The notes beneath the pieces are model-generated. The model worked only from the letters and a program-made list of their open reading frames with translations, searched no databases and had not been told where the DNA came from. The position numbers were made by a program, and so were the translations under genes. A stretch of DNA of 28,635 bases, from contig CAZCSH010000002.1 of the NCBI GenBank assembly GCA_964501545.1, positions 1-28,635 on the forward strand, in the 5' to 3' direction. This document shows, piece after piece, positions 7,215 to 14,113 of this stretch; within the stretch, counting starts at the first letter, position 1; the number at the start of each line of letters is the position of its first letter. Origin of the DNA: CAZCSH01 sp964501545 (lineage in GTDB: Bacteria; Patescibacteriota; Minisyncoccia; Minisyncoccales; RBG-13-42-11).

Positions 7215-7533
7215 TCGGAAGAGAGATCAGAGAAAAGCTCTTTTGCGAAGTTTAGCTCGCTCTCTAATTTTGGCAGAAAAGATTAAAACCACAGAAGCCA
7301 AAGCCAAAGAGCTGGCCGGATTTTTAGAAAAACAGATTAGCCGGGCTAAAACAGACAACCTTCAATCAAGAAGGTTATTGCGCCGTTTTTTTTCTCAAGA
7401 AACCACTCAAAAGCTAATTGCTGAGATAGCTCCCAGGTATAGAGAAAGAAAGGGAGGCTATACCAGAATTATAAAGCTAGGCCCAAGAGGTTCCAATGGA
7501 GCCAAAATGGCTATTATTGAATTGCTAAAATAG
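7183..7533 (+). CDS. rplQ: Ribosomal protein L17 (bL17)
   Basis: Large-subunit exit-tunnel-side protein. It starts MRKRKKGRKFSRKRDQRKAL, then LLRSLARSLILAEKIKTTEAKAKEL, and ends with GGYTRIIKLGPRGSNGAKMAIIELL, all family hallmarks. 116 residues. The start overlaps the end of rpoA by 32 bases, consistent with translational coupling. The stop TAG was originally four bases before the rplM ATG; a 129-bp element now separates them. Confidence 0.96.
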   Translation: MRKRKKGRKFSRKRDQRKALLRSLARSLILAEKIKTTEAKAKELAGFLEKQISRAKTDNLQSRRLLRRFFSQETTQKLIAEIAPRYRERKGGYTRIIKLGPRGSNGAKMAIIELLK

Positions 7534-7542
7534 TTTTATGAA

Positions 7543-7671
7543 CCCCGTTAGAAGTTTGCCACGGTTAAATATGTTTAAGTTAAAACAACTACTTTATTTT
7601 ATTAAGCTCACACCAAAAAAGAACCTTTGGTCTTTTTGGGCCAACAATACATATGCAAACTTCTAACGGGG
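7543..7671. mobile_element. CCCCGTTAGAA-type inverted-repeat element, copy 1 (rplQ/rplM)
   Basis: 129 bp with a perfect 17-bp terminal inverted repeat: CCCCGTTAGAAGTTTGC (7543-7559) and its complement (7655-7671). A 4-bp direct repeat TGAA flanks it (7539-7542 and 7672-7675). Inside is an imperfect terminator-like hairpin (ccaaaaaag...tctttttgg). No protein is encoded. Removing the element plus one TGAA rebuilds ATGAAAAGG, the rplM start, four bases after the rplQ stop. This looks like a non-autonomous transposable element (MITE-like). Confidence 0.8.
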
Positions 7672-8018
7672 TGAAAAGGGAAACTCATACAATAGATGCC
7701 ACAAATAAGGTTTTGGGAAGATTGGCAACAGGAATCGCCGTTTTGTTAAGAGGCAAGGGGAAAGCAGATTTCGCTCCCTACAAAGACGAGGGTGATATTG
7801 TGGTGGTCAAAAACGTAGCTAAGTTAAAAATCACTGGAAAGAAAATGGAACAGAAAAAATATTACCGGCATTCAAGATATCCTACCGGTTTGAAAGAAAC
7901 ACCTTTGGGAAAATTGCTTGAAACGAGACCGGCTGAAGTTTTAAGAAGAGCGGTTATGGGAATGTTACCCAAAAACAAATTAAGAGATAGGATGATAAAA
8001 AGACTTCGATTTGAGTAA
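7671..8018 (+). CDS. rplM: Ribosomal protein L13 (uL13)
   Basis: Early-assembly large-subunit protein. Core motifs are HTIDATNKVLGRLAT, LLRGKGKADFAPYKDEGD, GKKMEQKKYYRHSRYP and MGMLPKNKLRDRM. At 115 residues the C-terminus is trimmed relative to about 142 in many bacteria. The GTG at 7671 gives M-KRETHTIDATNK, matching the family N-terminus. The upstream ATG at 7653 lies inside the inverted-repeat element and would add MQTSNG. The original ATG was split by the element (see findings). Which start is used now cannot be decided from sequence alone. Confidence 0.95.
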   Translation: MKRETHTIDATNKVLGRLATGIAVLLRGKGKADFAPYKDEGDIVVVKNVAKLKITGKKMEQKKYYRHSRYPTGLKETPLGKLLETRPAEVLRRAVMGMLPKNKLRDRMIKRLRFE

Positions 8019-8019
8019 T

Positions 8020-8508
8020 ATGCCAAGAGTTAAAACAAAAACAACTAAAAAAGTAGCAAAAAGCAGGACTACCAAAAAGAAGGTAGCTCCCAAAAAGAGG
8101 GTAGCCAAAGCTAAGAAAGAGAAGTTTTTTGAAGCAATAGGCAGAAGGAAGACAGCTGCTGCCAGGGTCAGGCTTTTTCCTGAAGGGGGAAAAGGCATTT
8201 CGGTCAATGGAAAGGAGTTTAAAGAATATTTTCCCAACCTTCAGCTTCAAGAAATAATAAAATCTCCCCTTAATTTGGTAGAAGCTCAGGATAAGTTTGG
8301 CTTCTCAATCAAATTAAAAGGGGGAGGCGTCCAAGCTCAGGCTGAAGCTGTTCGCCATGGCATAGCCAAAACCTTAATTCTTTTTAACCTTGAGTTCAGA
8401 CAGAAGTTAAAAAAGGCTGGCTTTTTAACCCGCGACCCAAGAATGCGAGAAAGAAAGAAGTTTGGTTTAAAGCGAGCTCGTCGGGCTCCCCAGTGGAGCA
8501 AGAGATAA
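8020..8508 (+). CDS. rpsI: Ribosomal protein S9 (uS9)
   Basis: Small-subunit protein whose C-terminal tail reaches the P-site tRNA. Conserved parts are AIGRRKTAAARVRLFPEGG, the GGGVQAQAEAVRHGIAK block, and the end DPRMRERKKFGLKRARRAPQ with the universal final SKR. About 38 Lys/Thr-rich residues precede the core. The ATG at 8020 (MPRVKTKTTKK), one base after the rplM stop, is preferred over a TTG at 8011 that overlaps rplM. The rplM-rpsI pair is standard. Confidence 0.96.
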   Translation: MPRVKTKTTKKVAKSRTTKKKVAPKKRVAKAKKEKFFEAIGRRKTAAARVRLFPEGGKGISVNGKEFKEYFPNLQLQEIIKSPLNLVEAQDKFGFSIKLKGGGVQAQAEAVRHGIAKTLILFNLEFRQKLKKAGFLTRDPRMRERKKFGLKRARRAPQWSKR

Positions 8509-8517
8509 AATAAAAAT

Positions 8518-9216
8518 ATGAGTTTTTCATTAAAAGATCTCATAGATAAATTCTACTTAGACAGGCAAAAAGACAGAGAACAACACCATTTTTATATTAC
8601 TGATGCTGGCCGTTGCTCTCGGGCTATCTTCTTTAAGTTTAAAAACGCTCCCAGAAAAGAAATGGAAGCTAAAGTTCTGAGGATGTTTGACCACGGGGAC
8701 TCAATCCACCAGTTAATCATGAAGCCATTGTTTGGGATACAGGAGATTCATGTTGTCGCTTCAGAAGTAAACATTCCTCCCCAAGAACTTATTTCCGGTA
8801 GAGCAGATGCTATCTTGAGCCTGGGAAAAGAGCTCTATGTTTTAGATATCAAGAGCATGAACGGCATGATATTTAGGGGTTTGACCGAAGCCAAAGAAGA
8901 GAATATTAACCAGCTTCAATTGTACCTCCACTATTTTAAGGTTCCCAAAGGCATTCTTTTGTATGTGAACAAAGACACCCAGGAGTTAAAGGAGTTCTTT
9001 GTTGATTATAATAGGAGTAGAGCTTTCCGTTTGTTAAAGGATTTGGAAGAGTTGAAGAAAGAGATTGATGCAAACACTGTACCAGAGAGAATCCTTGGCT
9101 ATCCTCAAGATTGGCAGTGTCAGTACTGCCAGTTTAGAGAGATTTGTGATAAGGCAGGAGAGGGAAAAGTGAGTTGGGATGAGTTTAAAGTAAAGATAGA
9201 ATCAAGGGAGCAATGA
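8518..9216 (+). CDS. Cas4/RecB-like Fe-S PD-(D/E)XK nuclease
   Basis: Predicted single-strand DNA exonuclease of the RecB/Cas4 type. Active-site residues follow the family order: H64 in SIHQLI, D97 in GRADAIL, D110 and K112 in VLDIKSM, and Q132 in NQLQLYLHYF. One cysteine near the N-terminus (C33, GRCSR) and three at the C-terminus (C201, C204, C210 in CQYCQFREIC) fit the four-Cys Fe-S cluster of Cas4 and AddB. 232 residues. No CRISPR array or other cas gene lies in the window, so a general repair nuclease is more likely than a CRISPR adaptation role. It follows rpsI by ten bases and overlaps the convergent next gene by 15 bases. Confidence 0.8.
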   Translation: MSFSLKDLIDKFYLDRQKDREQHHFYITDAGRCSRAIFFKFKNAPRKEMEAKVLRMFDHGDSIHQLIMKPLFGIQEIHVVASEVNIPPQELISGRADAILSLGKELYVLDIKSMNGMIFRGLTEAKEENINQLQLYLHYFKVPKGILLYVNKDTQELKEFFVDYNRSRAFRLLKDLEELKKEIDANTVPERILGYPQDWQCQYCQFREICDKAGEGKVSWDEFKVKIESREQ

Positions 9217-10518
9217 AGTAGAGAAAGACAAGCTTTCTCCGCTCAATATATATAGTTTTTTATCAAACTGATTCCAGAAGATTCTGGGATTTTTTATTTC
9301 TTTTATATCTACAATGTTAATCCTGTCTCTTTCATCTACCTCCGTAATTTTAATAAGATTTCCTGTGTTAAAGATTAAATAATTGGAATTAAGCCAAAAG
9401 ACATTATCTATCTTTTCTGAAAGACGCAAGAGAAAGAGCTTGTCTCCCGGCATTTTGGGCAGGTTTCCATCAGTCTCTTTTAAAAAAAGAATCCAGATTT
9501 CCCTTTCGGAAAAATAGGCCAGTTTTTTATTGTCAGGTGATATTTTAATATTTTGGGCATTGTCAAATATCTTTTCAAAAGACTGGGTCTCTGGCTTGAA
9601 CTGGTAGAGATTCTTTCCTTCCAGTAAGAAGATATTGTCTTGGAAGACTGCCAGGTTGTATTTTGTTTCTGGCAGAAAGGTTAGAGGCGTTTGGGTTAAT
9701 CTCCCTTGGTTTTTAAAAAGGTGGCCCGAATTGGTAAAGGAAAAGATATCTTCTCCAATTTCTTTGAGAGCAACTATGTTTTTTGAAAGAAAGGAAGGTG
9801 GGGTAGTTGGAGTAAGATTTAAGGGAAATTTGTTTAATTTTAAGTTAAAATATCTTATTTCTTCTTCCATTCCGGTGGTTATTGTGATTTCATTGGAATC
9901 CACAGAAAACTCCAAACCAAACAGCTCAACCGGGCTGGTTGAAATATTTCTTTTGTCTATTAAGCTACTTTTAACTTTATTTTCTATTTCGTAGAGTTTT
10001 AAGGACCAACCTTGTTGCTCTTTATCTTCTTCGAGCACCGAATCCCGCTCGCGGGACGAGGGGAGAGAAGAGGGCTTGTTCTCTTCGAGCAGGATTATTT
10101 TCTTTTGGTCGGGCGAGAACCAAAAAGCACTTACTTTGCTGCTCAGTGTTTCGAGCTCAATGTTTTCTGGGAAAAGGATTATGTTCTTGGCATCGGTCAC
10201 CTGCTTTTCCTTGACTTCCAGGGTTTTTGTCCAGGAATAGAAACCTTCTTTTTTGACCTCTACCAAGTATCTTTTGGGTAAAAGGTTTTCAACTAAGGCT
10301 GAACCAAAGAAAAAGTCAGTTTTCTTTTCTAATTTTCCATCTAAATAGATTTCAGCTTGTTTTGGCAGAGTCTTTAAAAAAAGACCGCCTGTTTGACTGA
10401 GCTTTTTATTATCAAAATCAACTCTGTAGCCTTGGGAATACAAAACAGCAACTGGAGCAGCCAAAAGAAACAAAAGAGTACAGATGATAAATAAAAAAGT
10501 TCTGGTTTTTCTGGTCAT
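9202..10518 (-). CDS. PEGA-domain and beta-propeller-like membrane protein
   Basis: The only clear protein gene on the minus strand. An N-terminal membrane anchor (about residues 7-29, FLFIICTLLFLLAAPVAVLY) is followed by a PEGA-type domain (about 47-115: GLFLKTLPKQAEIYLDG, GSALVENLLPKRYLVEVKKEG). The rest (to 438) has repeated short strands such as FWFSPDQKKIILL and IKISPDNKKLAYFSEREIWIL, typical of TolB/WD40-like propeller blades. It probably acts outside the membrane as a surface or envelope protein; the ligand is unknown. An 18-codon segment around residues 143-164 is flanked by a direct repeat (see 10028-10091). Confidence 0.7.
   Translation of the reverse strand: MTRKTRTFLFIICTLLFLLAAPVAVLYSQGYRVDFDNKKLSQTGGLFLKTLPKQAEIYLDGKLEKKTDFFFGSALVENLLPKRYLVEVKKEGFYSWTKTLEVKEKQVTDAKNIILFPENIELETLSSKVSAFWFSPDQKKIILLEENKPSSLPSSRERDSVLEEDKEQQGWSLKLYEIENKVKSSLIDKRNISTSPVELFGLEFSVDSNEITITTGMEEEIRYFNLKLNKFPLNLTPTTPPSFLSKNIVALKEIGEDIFSFTNSGHLFKNQGRLTQTPLTFLPETKYNLAVFQDNIFLLEGKNLYQFKPETQSFEKIFDNAQNIKISPDNKKLAYFSEREIWILFLKETDGNLPKMPGDKLFLLRLSEKIDNVFWLNSNYLIFNTGNLIKITEVDERDRINIVDIKEIKNPRIFWNQFDKKLYILSGESLSFSTSLLP
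10028..10091. repeat. 54-bp in-frame insertion flanked by a 10-bp direct repeat
   Basis: TCTTCGAGCA occurs at 10028-10037 and 10082-10091, 54 bases apart (18 codons). Between the copies lie a CCCG/CGGG hairpin and a stretch (gagaagagggcttgttctctt) similar to the inner stem of the hairpin before infA. It falls between predicted propeller strands of the minus-strand gene. It looks like an in-frame short insertion. Confidence 0.5.
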
Positions 10519-10543
10519 AGCTCTTTTTATGATACCCGATTGA

Positions 10544-10608
10544 CCCCGTTAGAAATTTATAATGATTTATTCTACCATAACACAGACAAATTAGGATTTC
10601 TAACGGGG
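10544..10608. mobile_element. CCCCGTTAGAA-type inverted-repeat element, copy 2
   Basis: 65 bp with a perfect 13-bp inverted repeat, CCCCGTTAGAAAT (10544-10556) and its complement (10596-10608). TTGA flanks it on both sides (10540-10543 and 10609-10612). The interior is AT-rich with no coding capacity. It lies upstream of the minus-strand PEGA gene (26 bases from its ATG) and just before an ATG on the plus strand at 10617 that runs into the gap. Confidence 0.75.
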
Positions 10609-10628
10609 TTGACAAAATGAAATCAATC

Positions 10629-10728
10629 NNNNNNNNNNNNNNNNNNNNNNNNNNNNNNNNNNNNNNNNNNNNNNNNNNNNNNNNNNNNNNNNNNNNNNNN
10701 NNNNNNNNNNNNNNNNNNNNNNNNNNNN
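10629..10728. other. Scaffold gap (100 N)
   Basis: Exactly 100 N, so the true length is unknown. A plus-strand ATG at 10617 (ATG AAA TCA ATC) may begin a gene that continues into the gap. Confidence 0.98.
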
Positions 10729-10729
10729 G

Positions 10730-10807
10730 GGCAGCCCTAACGAGCATTACCGTGGCCAAGCGGCAGAAATGCTCGTAGATGTTTTGGAAGAAATGACCAA
10801 AGCATAA
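10730..10807 (+). CDS. C-terminal end of an unidentified gene (partial)
   Basis: After the gap a frame stays open for 25 codons and ends at TAA (10805-10807). It encodes a helical, acidic tail ending in AAEMLVDVLEEMTKA. The closely following strong terminator (10832-10866) supports a real gene end. It may be the same gene that starts at 10617 or a different one; the gap length decides. I do not recognise the family. Confidence 0.5.
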   Translation, partial: GSPNEHYRGQAAEMLVDVLEEMTKA

Positions 10808-10831
10808 CTCTCCTCCGAGAAACGCATAAAA

Positions 10832-10866
10832 GGCGCCCTGCCAAATGGTAGGGCGCTATTCTTTTT
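10832..10866 (+). terminator. Rho-independent terminator
   Basis: GCGCCCTGCC pairs with GGTAGGGCGC around AAAT (one G-T pair), followed by TATTCTTTTT. It ends the transcript of the gap-truncated gene. Confidence 0.9.
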
Positions 10867-10871
10867 GCTAA

Positions 10872-10923
10872 AATAATGGCACTCCGACCGCAATTATTGT
10901 ATCTCCAACCGCAATTATTGTAT
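10872..10923 (+). repeat. REP-like hairpin with tandem half-repeat, left of transposase
   Basis: An imperfect palindrome 10872-10898 (AATAATGGC...GCAATTATT) is centred on ACTCCGAC. It contains the first of two tandem 21-bp copies of CTCC(G/A)ACCGCAATTATTGTAT (10882-10902 and 10903-10923). The same plan, with different stem sequences, occurs inside and after the transposase. Confidence 0.7.
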
Positions 10924-10926
10924 AAT
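10897..10926 (+). promoter_or_regulatory. Possible promoter of the transposase gene
   Basis: TTGTAT (10897-10902), 18 bases, then the perfect -10 TATAAT (10921-10926). Both boxes fall at the ends of the REP-like tandem repeat. Transcription would start about three to four bases before the ATG at 10936, so the mRNA would be almost leaderless. Confidence 0.55.
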
Positions 10927-10935
10927 TAGTTTATT

Positions 10936-11640
10936 ATGGCGGGATTTTTTCACACATATAATCGGGGAGTAGAAAAACGAAAAATATTTTTGGAAGATAA
11001 AGATTATTTTCGGGCCATTCACGATCTCTACGAGTTTAACGACGCCAATAAAGTATTTAACTTGAAACAAAAGCTTAAACAGATTAATTGCACTCCGACT
11101 GCAATTAATGGTGCAATTAATGTTAATTTTAGGAAATCGAGAGAAAAATTGGTAAATTTAATTGTATGGTGTTTGATGCCGAACCATTATCATCTTTTCT
11201 TGAACGAGAAAGCTGAAAATGGCGTTTCAAAGTTTCACCAGAAATTTGGAGGAGGATTTACCAGTTTTTTTAATTTAAAATATAAAAGGAATGGAGTGTT
11301 ATTCCAGGGAAAATACAAAAAGATTGAGGTTGGCAACGACACCCAGGTTCTTCAATTAATCTGCTATATTCACGCAAACCCCTTAGATATCTGGAAGCCG
11401 GACTGGAAAGAAAAAGGATTAACCAATTCAGAAATTCCCAAAGCTCTAAAATTCCTTAAAGAAGAATATCGATGGTCAAGCCATTTGGATTATTTGGGGG
11501 GCAAGAATTTTCCTTCCTTGATTAGTGGCAATAATTTTAGCTTTTTTGAAAACTCCCAAGAATACGAAGAATTTTTCATCAATTGGTTAAAATATTACGA
11601 AAAGAACCGCCAGTTTATTCGAAAAGAAATCTTAGAATAA
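10936..11640 (+). CDS. REP-associated tyrosine transposase (IS200-like, Y1)
   Basis: A 234-residue HUH nuclease of the TnpA_REP/RAYT group, which cuts and joins single-stranded DNA at REP hairpins. It has the N-terminal FHTYNRGVEKRKIF strand, the metal-binding HYH at residues 84-86 in MPNHYHLFL, and the catalytic tyrosine Y144 in QLICYIHANP. Residues of about 50-64 (INCTPTAINGAINVN) are encoded by a REP-like hairpin inside the gene. REP-like hairpins also flank both ends, and the right one overlaps the stop codon. It sits in an accessory patch between a terminator and the amidase gene. Confidence 0.9.
   Translation: MAGFFHTYNRGVEKRKIFLEDKDYFRAIHDLYEFNDANKVFNLKQKLKQINCTPTAINGAINVNFRKSREKLVNLIVWCLMPNHYHLFLNEKAENGVSKFHQKFGGGFTSFFNLKYKRNGVLFQGKYKKIEVGNDTQVLQLICYIHANPLDIWKPDWKEKGLTNSEIPKALKFLKEEYRWSSHLDYLGGKNFPSLISGNNFSFFENSQEYEEFFINWLKYYEKNRQFIRKEILE
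11083..11121 (+). repeat. REP-like hairpin inside the transposase gene
   Basis: A perfect 10-bp stem, ATTAATTGCA (11083-11092) and TGCAATTAAT (11100-11109), with loop CTCCGAC. A second copy of the right arm follows at 11112-11121. The same hairpin-plus-extra-half plan occurs at the other two sites. Confidence 0.75.
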
Positions 11641-11682
11641 TAATGGCAGTCCGACTGCCATTATTCCTAGACTGCCATTATT
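11639..11682 (+). repeat. REP-like hairpin right of the transposase
   Basis: A perfect 12-bp stem, AATAATGGCAGT (11639-11650) and ACTGCCATTATT (11654-11665), with loop CCG. A second copy of the right arm is at 11671-11682, with CCTAG after each copy. The left arm overlaps the transposase TAA stop. Confidence 0.8.
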
Positions 11683-11710
11683 CCTAGCATTTATATATTA
11701 TATTTTCTTT

Positions 11711-12199
11711 ATGTTTATGAGAATTATTAATAAGTGTTTGGATAAAAAGGAGTTTAGGGAATATATATTAAAAAAGAAGGTTGAGAGGAAGATTGACAAG
11801 ATTGTTCTCCACCATACTTGGGATACGATTTCCCAATGGAAAAAGGGGAAAATTTCAGTTAGTTATTATAAGAAAATGTATGAGAAAAAAGGTTGGGAGT
11901 CAGGGCCTCATTTGTTTGTCGCCCCAGAAGGCATTTGGTTGTTTACTGATATTGCAGAACAAGGAAGACATGCCAACGCAGGAAACAAAGGTAGCATTGG
12001 AATTGAAATGGTGGGCAGATATGATGAGAAACTGCCTTCTGGCAAGGTTTGGAAGAATACAAAATCTGTTTTGAAAGCTTTGTTAAAAAAGTTTGATCTT
12101 AGCGTAAAAGACATTCATTTTCACAGAGAATACAATAAAAGCAAGTCTTGTCCTGGGAGAGCTATAACTAAGAAATGGGTGAGAAAAGAGATTTGCTAA
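11711..12199 (+). CDS. N-acetylmuramoyl-L-alanine amidase (Amidase_2/PGRP)
   Basis: Zinc hydrolase that cleaves the MurNAc-L-Ala bond of peptidoglycan. Family signatures are IVLHHTWD (zinc H34), GPHLFVAPEGIWLFTDI, GSIGIEMVG, and FHREYNKSKSCPG carrying the second histidine (H138) and the cysteine ligand (C147). 162 residues, one domain. No signal peptide or membrane segment, as in phage-type endolysins of the T7 lysozyme class; no holin or phage genes are near. The start could also be ATG 11717. It lies right after the transposase and its REP hairpin, so it may have arrived by transfer, or it may be a cell-wall recycling or export-dependent enzyme. Confidence 0.85.
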   Translation: MFMRIINKCLDKKEFREYILKKKVERKIDKIVLHHTWDTISQWKKGKISVSYYKKMYEKKGWESGPHLFVAPEGIWLFTDIAEQGRHANAGNKGSIGIEMVGRYDEKLPSGKVWKNTKSVLKALLKKFDLSVKDIHFHREYNKSKSCPGRAITKKWVRKEIC

Positions 12200-12221
12200 T
12201 TTTGGAAATTTAGGTTAGAAT
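12193..12221 (+). promoter_or_regulatory. Promoter of the mreB-holB-frr operon
   Basis: TTGCTA (12193-12198), a 17-base spacer, TAGAAT (12216-12221). The expected start site is only about six bases before the mreB ATG, so the leader would be very short. Confidence 0.55.
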
Positions 12222-12233
12222 AAGTCAATCTAT

Positions 12234-13241
12234 ATGCTTATTCGTAAAATTGGAATTGATTTGGGAACCTGCAATTCTTTGGTCTTTGTGCCGGGAAAAG
12301 GAGTAGTCTTGCGAGAACCGTCTGTCGTAGCAGTAGCTTTGGAAGAAAACAGGATATTAGCAGTAGGGGAAGAAGCCAAAGAAATGACAGGCAGAACACC
12401 TGACACCATTCGTGTTCATCGCCCCTTGAGAGATGGGGTGATTGCTGATTTCAGGGTGACTCAAGCAATGCTCAAATACTTTATTGATAAAGTCTCTGGC
12501 TTTTGGAGGTTTTTGAAGCCAGAAATTGTCATGGGAGTGCCAGCTGGCATTACTTCAACCGAAAGAAGGGCGGTGATAGAAGCAGCTCTTAATGCTGGAG
12601 CCAGACAGATTTACTTAGCCAAAGAGCCCATTTTGGCAGCTATTGGAGCAGACATTCCTATTAATTCTTCTTCTGGCAATATGATAGTAGATATTGGTGG
12701 GGGCACTTCTGAAATTGCCGTTATCTCTTTGGGCGGTATTGTCAGTTGCCACTCTTTAAGAATAGGGGGAGACGAGATGGATCTTGCCATTTCAGACTAT
12801 ATTAAAAGAAAGTATAATTTAGCAGTGGGAGAGCAGACAGCCGAGGATATTAAAATAAAAATAGGCACTGCTCTTCCTGAGAAAGAAGAGAGAAAGCTGG
12901 AAATCAGGGGCAGAGACTTAGCGGTAGGCCTTCCCAAAACCATTAGGGTTTCTTCTAGCGAAATGGCTGAGGCTACCTCTGACATTCTAGCAGAGATAAT
13001 CCAGGCTATTAAAACTGTCTTAAGAGAAACACCAGCTGAATTGTCAGCTGACATAATTGACAAAGGAATGATTCTTTCTGGCGGGGGATCTCTATTGCGA
13101 AATATTGCAGAGAAGATTTCTCAAGAGACTGGAGTCCCTTGCTTTTTAGCAGAAGAGCCCATGCTTTGCGTGGTCAAAGGAACTGGGGTGGTTTTGGAGA
13201 ACTTGGAGGCTTATAAAAAGAGTATTATGTCAAAGAAATGA
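12234..13241 (+). CDS. mreB: MreB-type actin homologue, copy 1
   Basis: Bacterial actin that organises lateral cell-wall synthesis at the membrane. Motifs of the actin ATPase fold are IGIDLGTCNSLVFV (phosphate 1), GVPAGITSTERRAV, the phosphate-2 loop MIVDIGGGTSEIAVISLGG, and the adenosine motif MILSGGGSLLRNI. 335 residues, near the usual 330-350. The stop overlaps the holB start (ATGA), so translation is probably coupled. A second, clearly distinct paralogue lies at 17208, with the same core motifs but many differences along its length, so this is not a recent duplication. Confidence 0.95.
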   Translation: MLIRKIGIDLGTCNSLVFVPGKGVVLREPSVVAVALEENRILAVGEEAKEMTGRTPDTIRVHRPLRDGVIADFRVTQAMLKYFIDKVSGFWRFLKPEIVMGVPAGITSTERRAVIEAALNAGARQIYLAKEPILAAIGADIPINSSSGNMIVDIGGGTSEIAVISLGGIVSCHSLRIGGDEMDLAISDYIKRKYNLAVGEQTAEDIKIKIGTALPEKEERKLEIRGRDLAVGLPKTIRVSSSEMAEATSDILAEIIQAIKTVLRETPAELSADIIDKGMILSGGGSLLRNIAEKISQETGVPCFLAEEPMLCVVKGTGVVLENLEAYKKSIMSKK

Positions 13242-14113
13242 TAATTGGTCACCAAAAACAATGGCAGTTTTTAAAAAGCTTAGCTGAAAGAGGTCAGTTA
13301 GCTTCCGCTTACTTATTCAGCGGGCAGGAGAAACTGGGAAAGAAGAAACTAGCTTTGGAATGGGCTTCTTTTATTTTTCAAGACGACCTTGAGAAAAAGT
13401 CTCACCCAGATTTTCTTTTAGTAGAGCCCATGGAAAAAGAGATTCAAATAGGCCAGATTAGAGACTTAATTTGGAGATTGTCTTTAAAGCCTTTTTCTGC
13501 TCCTTTGAAAGCAGTAGTTATTGATCAGGCTCACTTAATGAATGCTGAAGCCCAAGGCGCCATTTTAAAGACCTTAGAGGAGCCAAAAGGCAAGTCTCTT
13601 TTAGTTTTAATCTCAGAGCACCCAGAATACCTCTTCCCAACCATTCGCTCTCGGGTTCAGACCTTTAAGTTTTATCCAGTAAAGACAGCAGAGATTGAGG
13701 CCTATTTGTTAAAAAAAGGCATTTCCCAGAGAGCAGCTCGAGAGATAACCCAGATTTCTTTGGGCAGGCCTGGTCTTGCTCTAGATTTTATTAAAGCACC
13801 CCAGAAGTTAAAAGACTTTCTGTTAAAGAGAAAGGGACTGGAAAAGATAGCAGCTTCTGACCTTGCTTTTCGCTTTCAATCTGCCAAAGCCTTTTCTCAA
13901 GATCCAGGAGAATTAAAAGAAATGTTAGACGTCTGGTTGAGTTATTTCAGGGGTATTTTACTGGAAAAAGTAGAGAAGCCAAAACTAAAGCCTTTCTATT
14001 CTTTTGACAGGTTAAAGAACATTCTTGATTTAATCCAGAGTACCAGGAATTTACTGTTGACTACCAACGCTAATCCTCGTTTAGCCTTGGAAATTTTGAT
14101 GTTGGAGCTTTGA
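13238..14113 (+). CDS. holB: DNA polymerase III delta' subunit
   Basis: AAA+ clamp-loader subunit. The N-terminus IIGHQKQWQFLKSLAERG and SAYLFSGQEKLGKKKLALE (a P-loop-like segment) are family features, followed by KAVVIDQAHLMNAEAQGAILKTLEEP and TIRSRVQTFKF, where the usual SRC reads SRV. The typical zinc-finger cysteines between P-loop and box IV are missing, which is seen in reduced relatives. 291 residues. It overlaps mreB by four bases at its start and frr by one base at its end. Confidence 0.9.
   Translation: MIIGHQKQWQFLKSLAERGQLASAYLFSGQEKLGKKKLALEWASFIFQDDLEKKSHPDFLLVEPMEKEIQIGQIRDLIWRLSLKPFSAPLKAVVIDQAHLMNAEAQGAILKTLEEPKGKSLLVLISEHPEYLFPTIRSRVQTFKFYPVKTAEIEAYLLKKGISQRAAREITQISLGRPGLALDFIKAPQKLKDFLLKRKGLEKIAASDLAFRFQSAKAFSQDPGELKEMLDVWLSYFRGILLEKVEKPKLKPFYSFDRLKNILDLIQSTRNLLLTTNANPRLALEILMLEL

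Noticed and set aside
7653..7670. L13 starting at ATG 7653 as the original start
   Set aside because: The codons MQTSNG are encoded by the element's inverted repeat; without the element the start is ATG AAA AGG.
8518..9216. Cas4 of a CRISPR system
   Set aside because: No array, cas1 or cas2 in the window, and the gene sits in a ribosomal operon; a general repair nuclease is simpler.
9635..10281. Plus-strand open frames opposite the PEGA/propeller gene
   Set aside because: They are shadows of the minus-strand gene, with compositionally odd, motif-free products.
10418..10759. Minus-strand frame running through the gap between 10418 and 10759
   Set aside because: It consists mostly of N, lies over the inverted-repeat element and the PEGA gene in another frame, and shows no family features.
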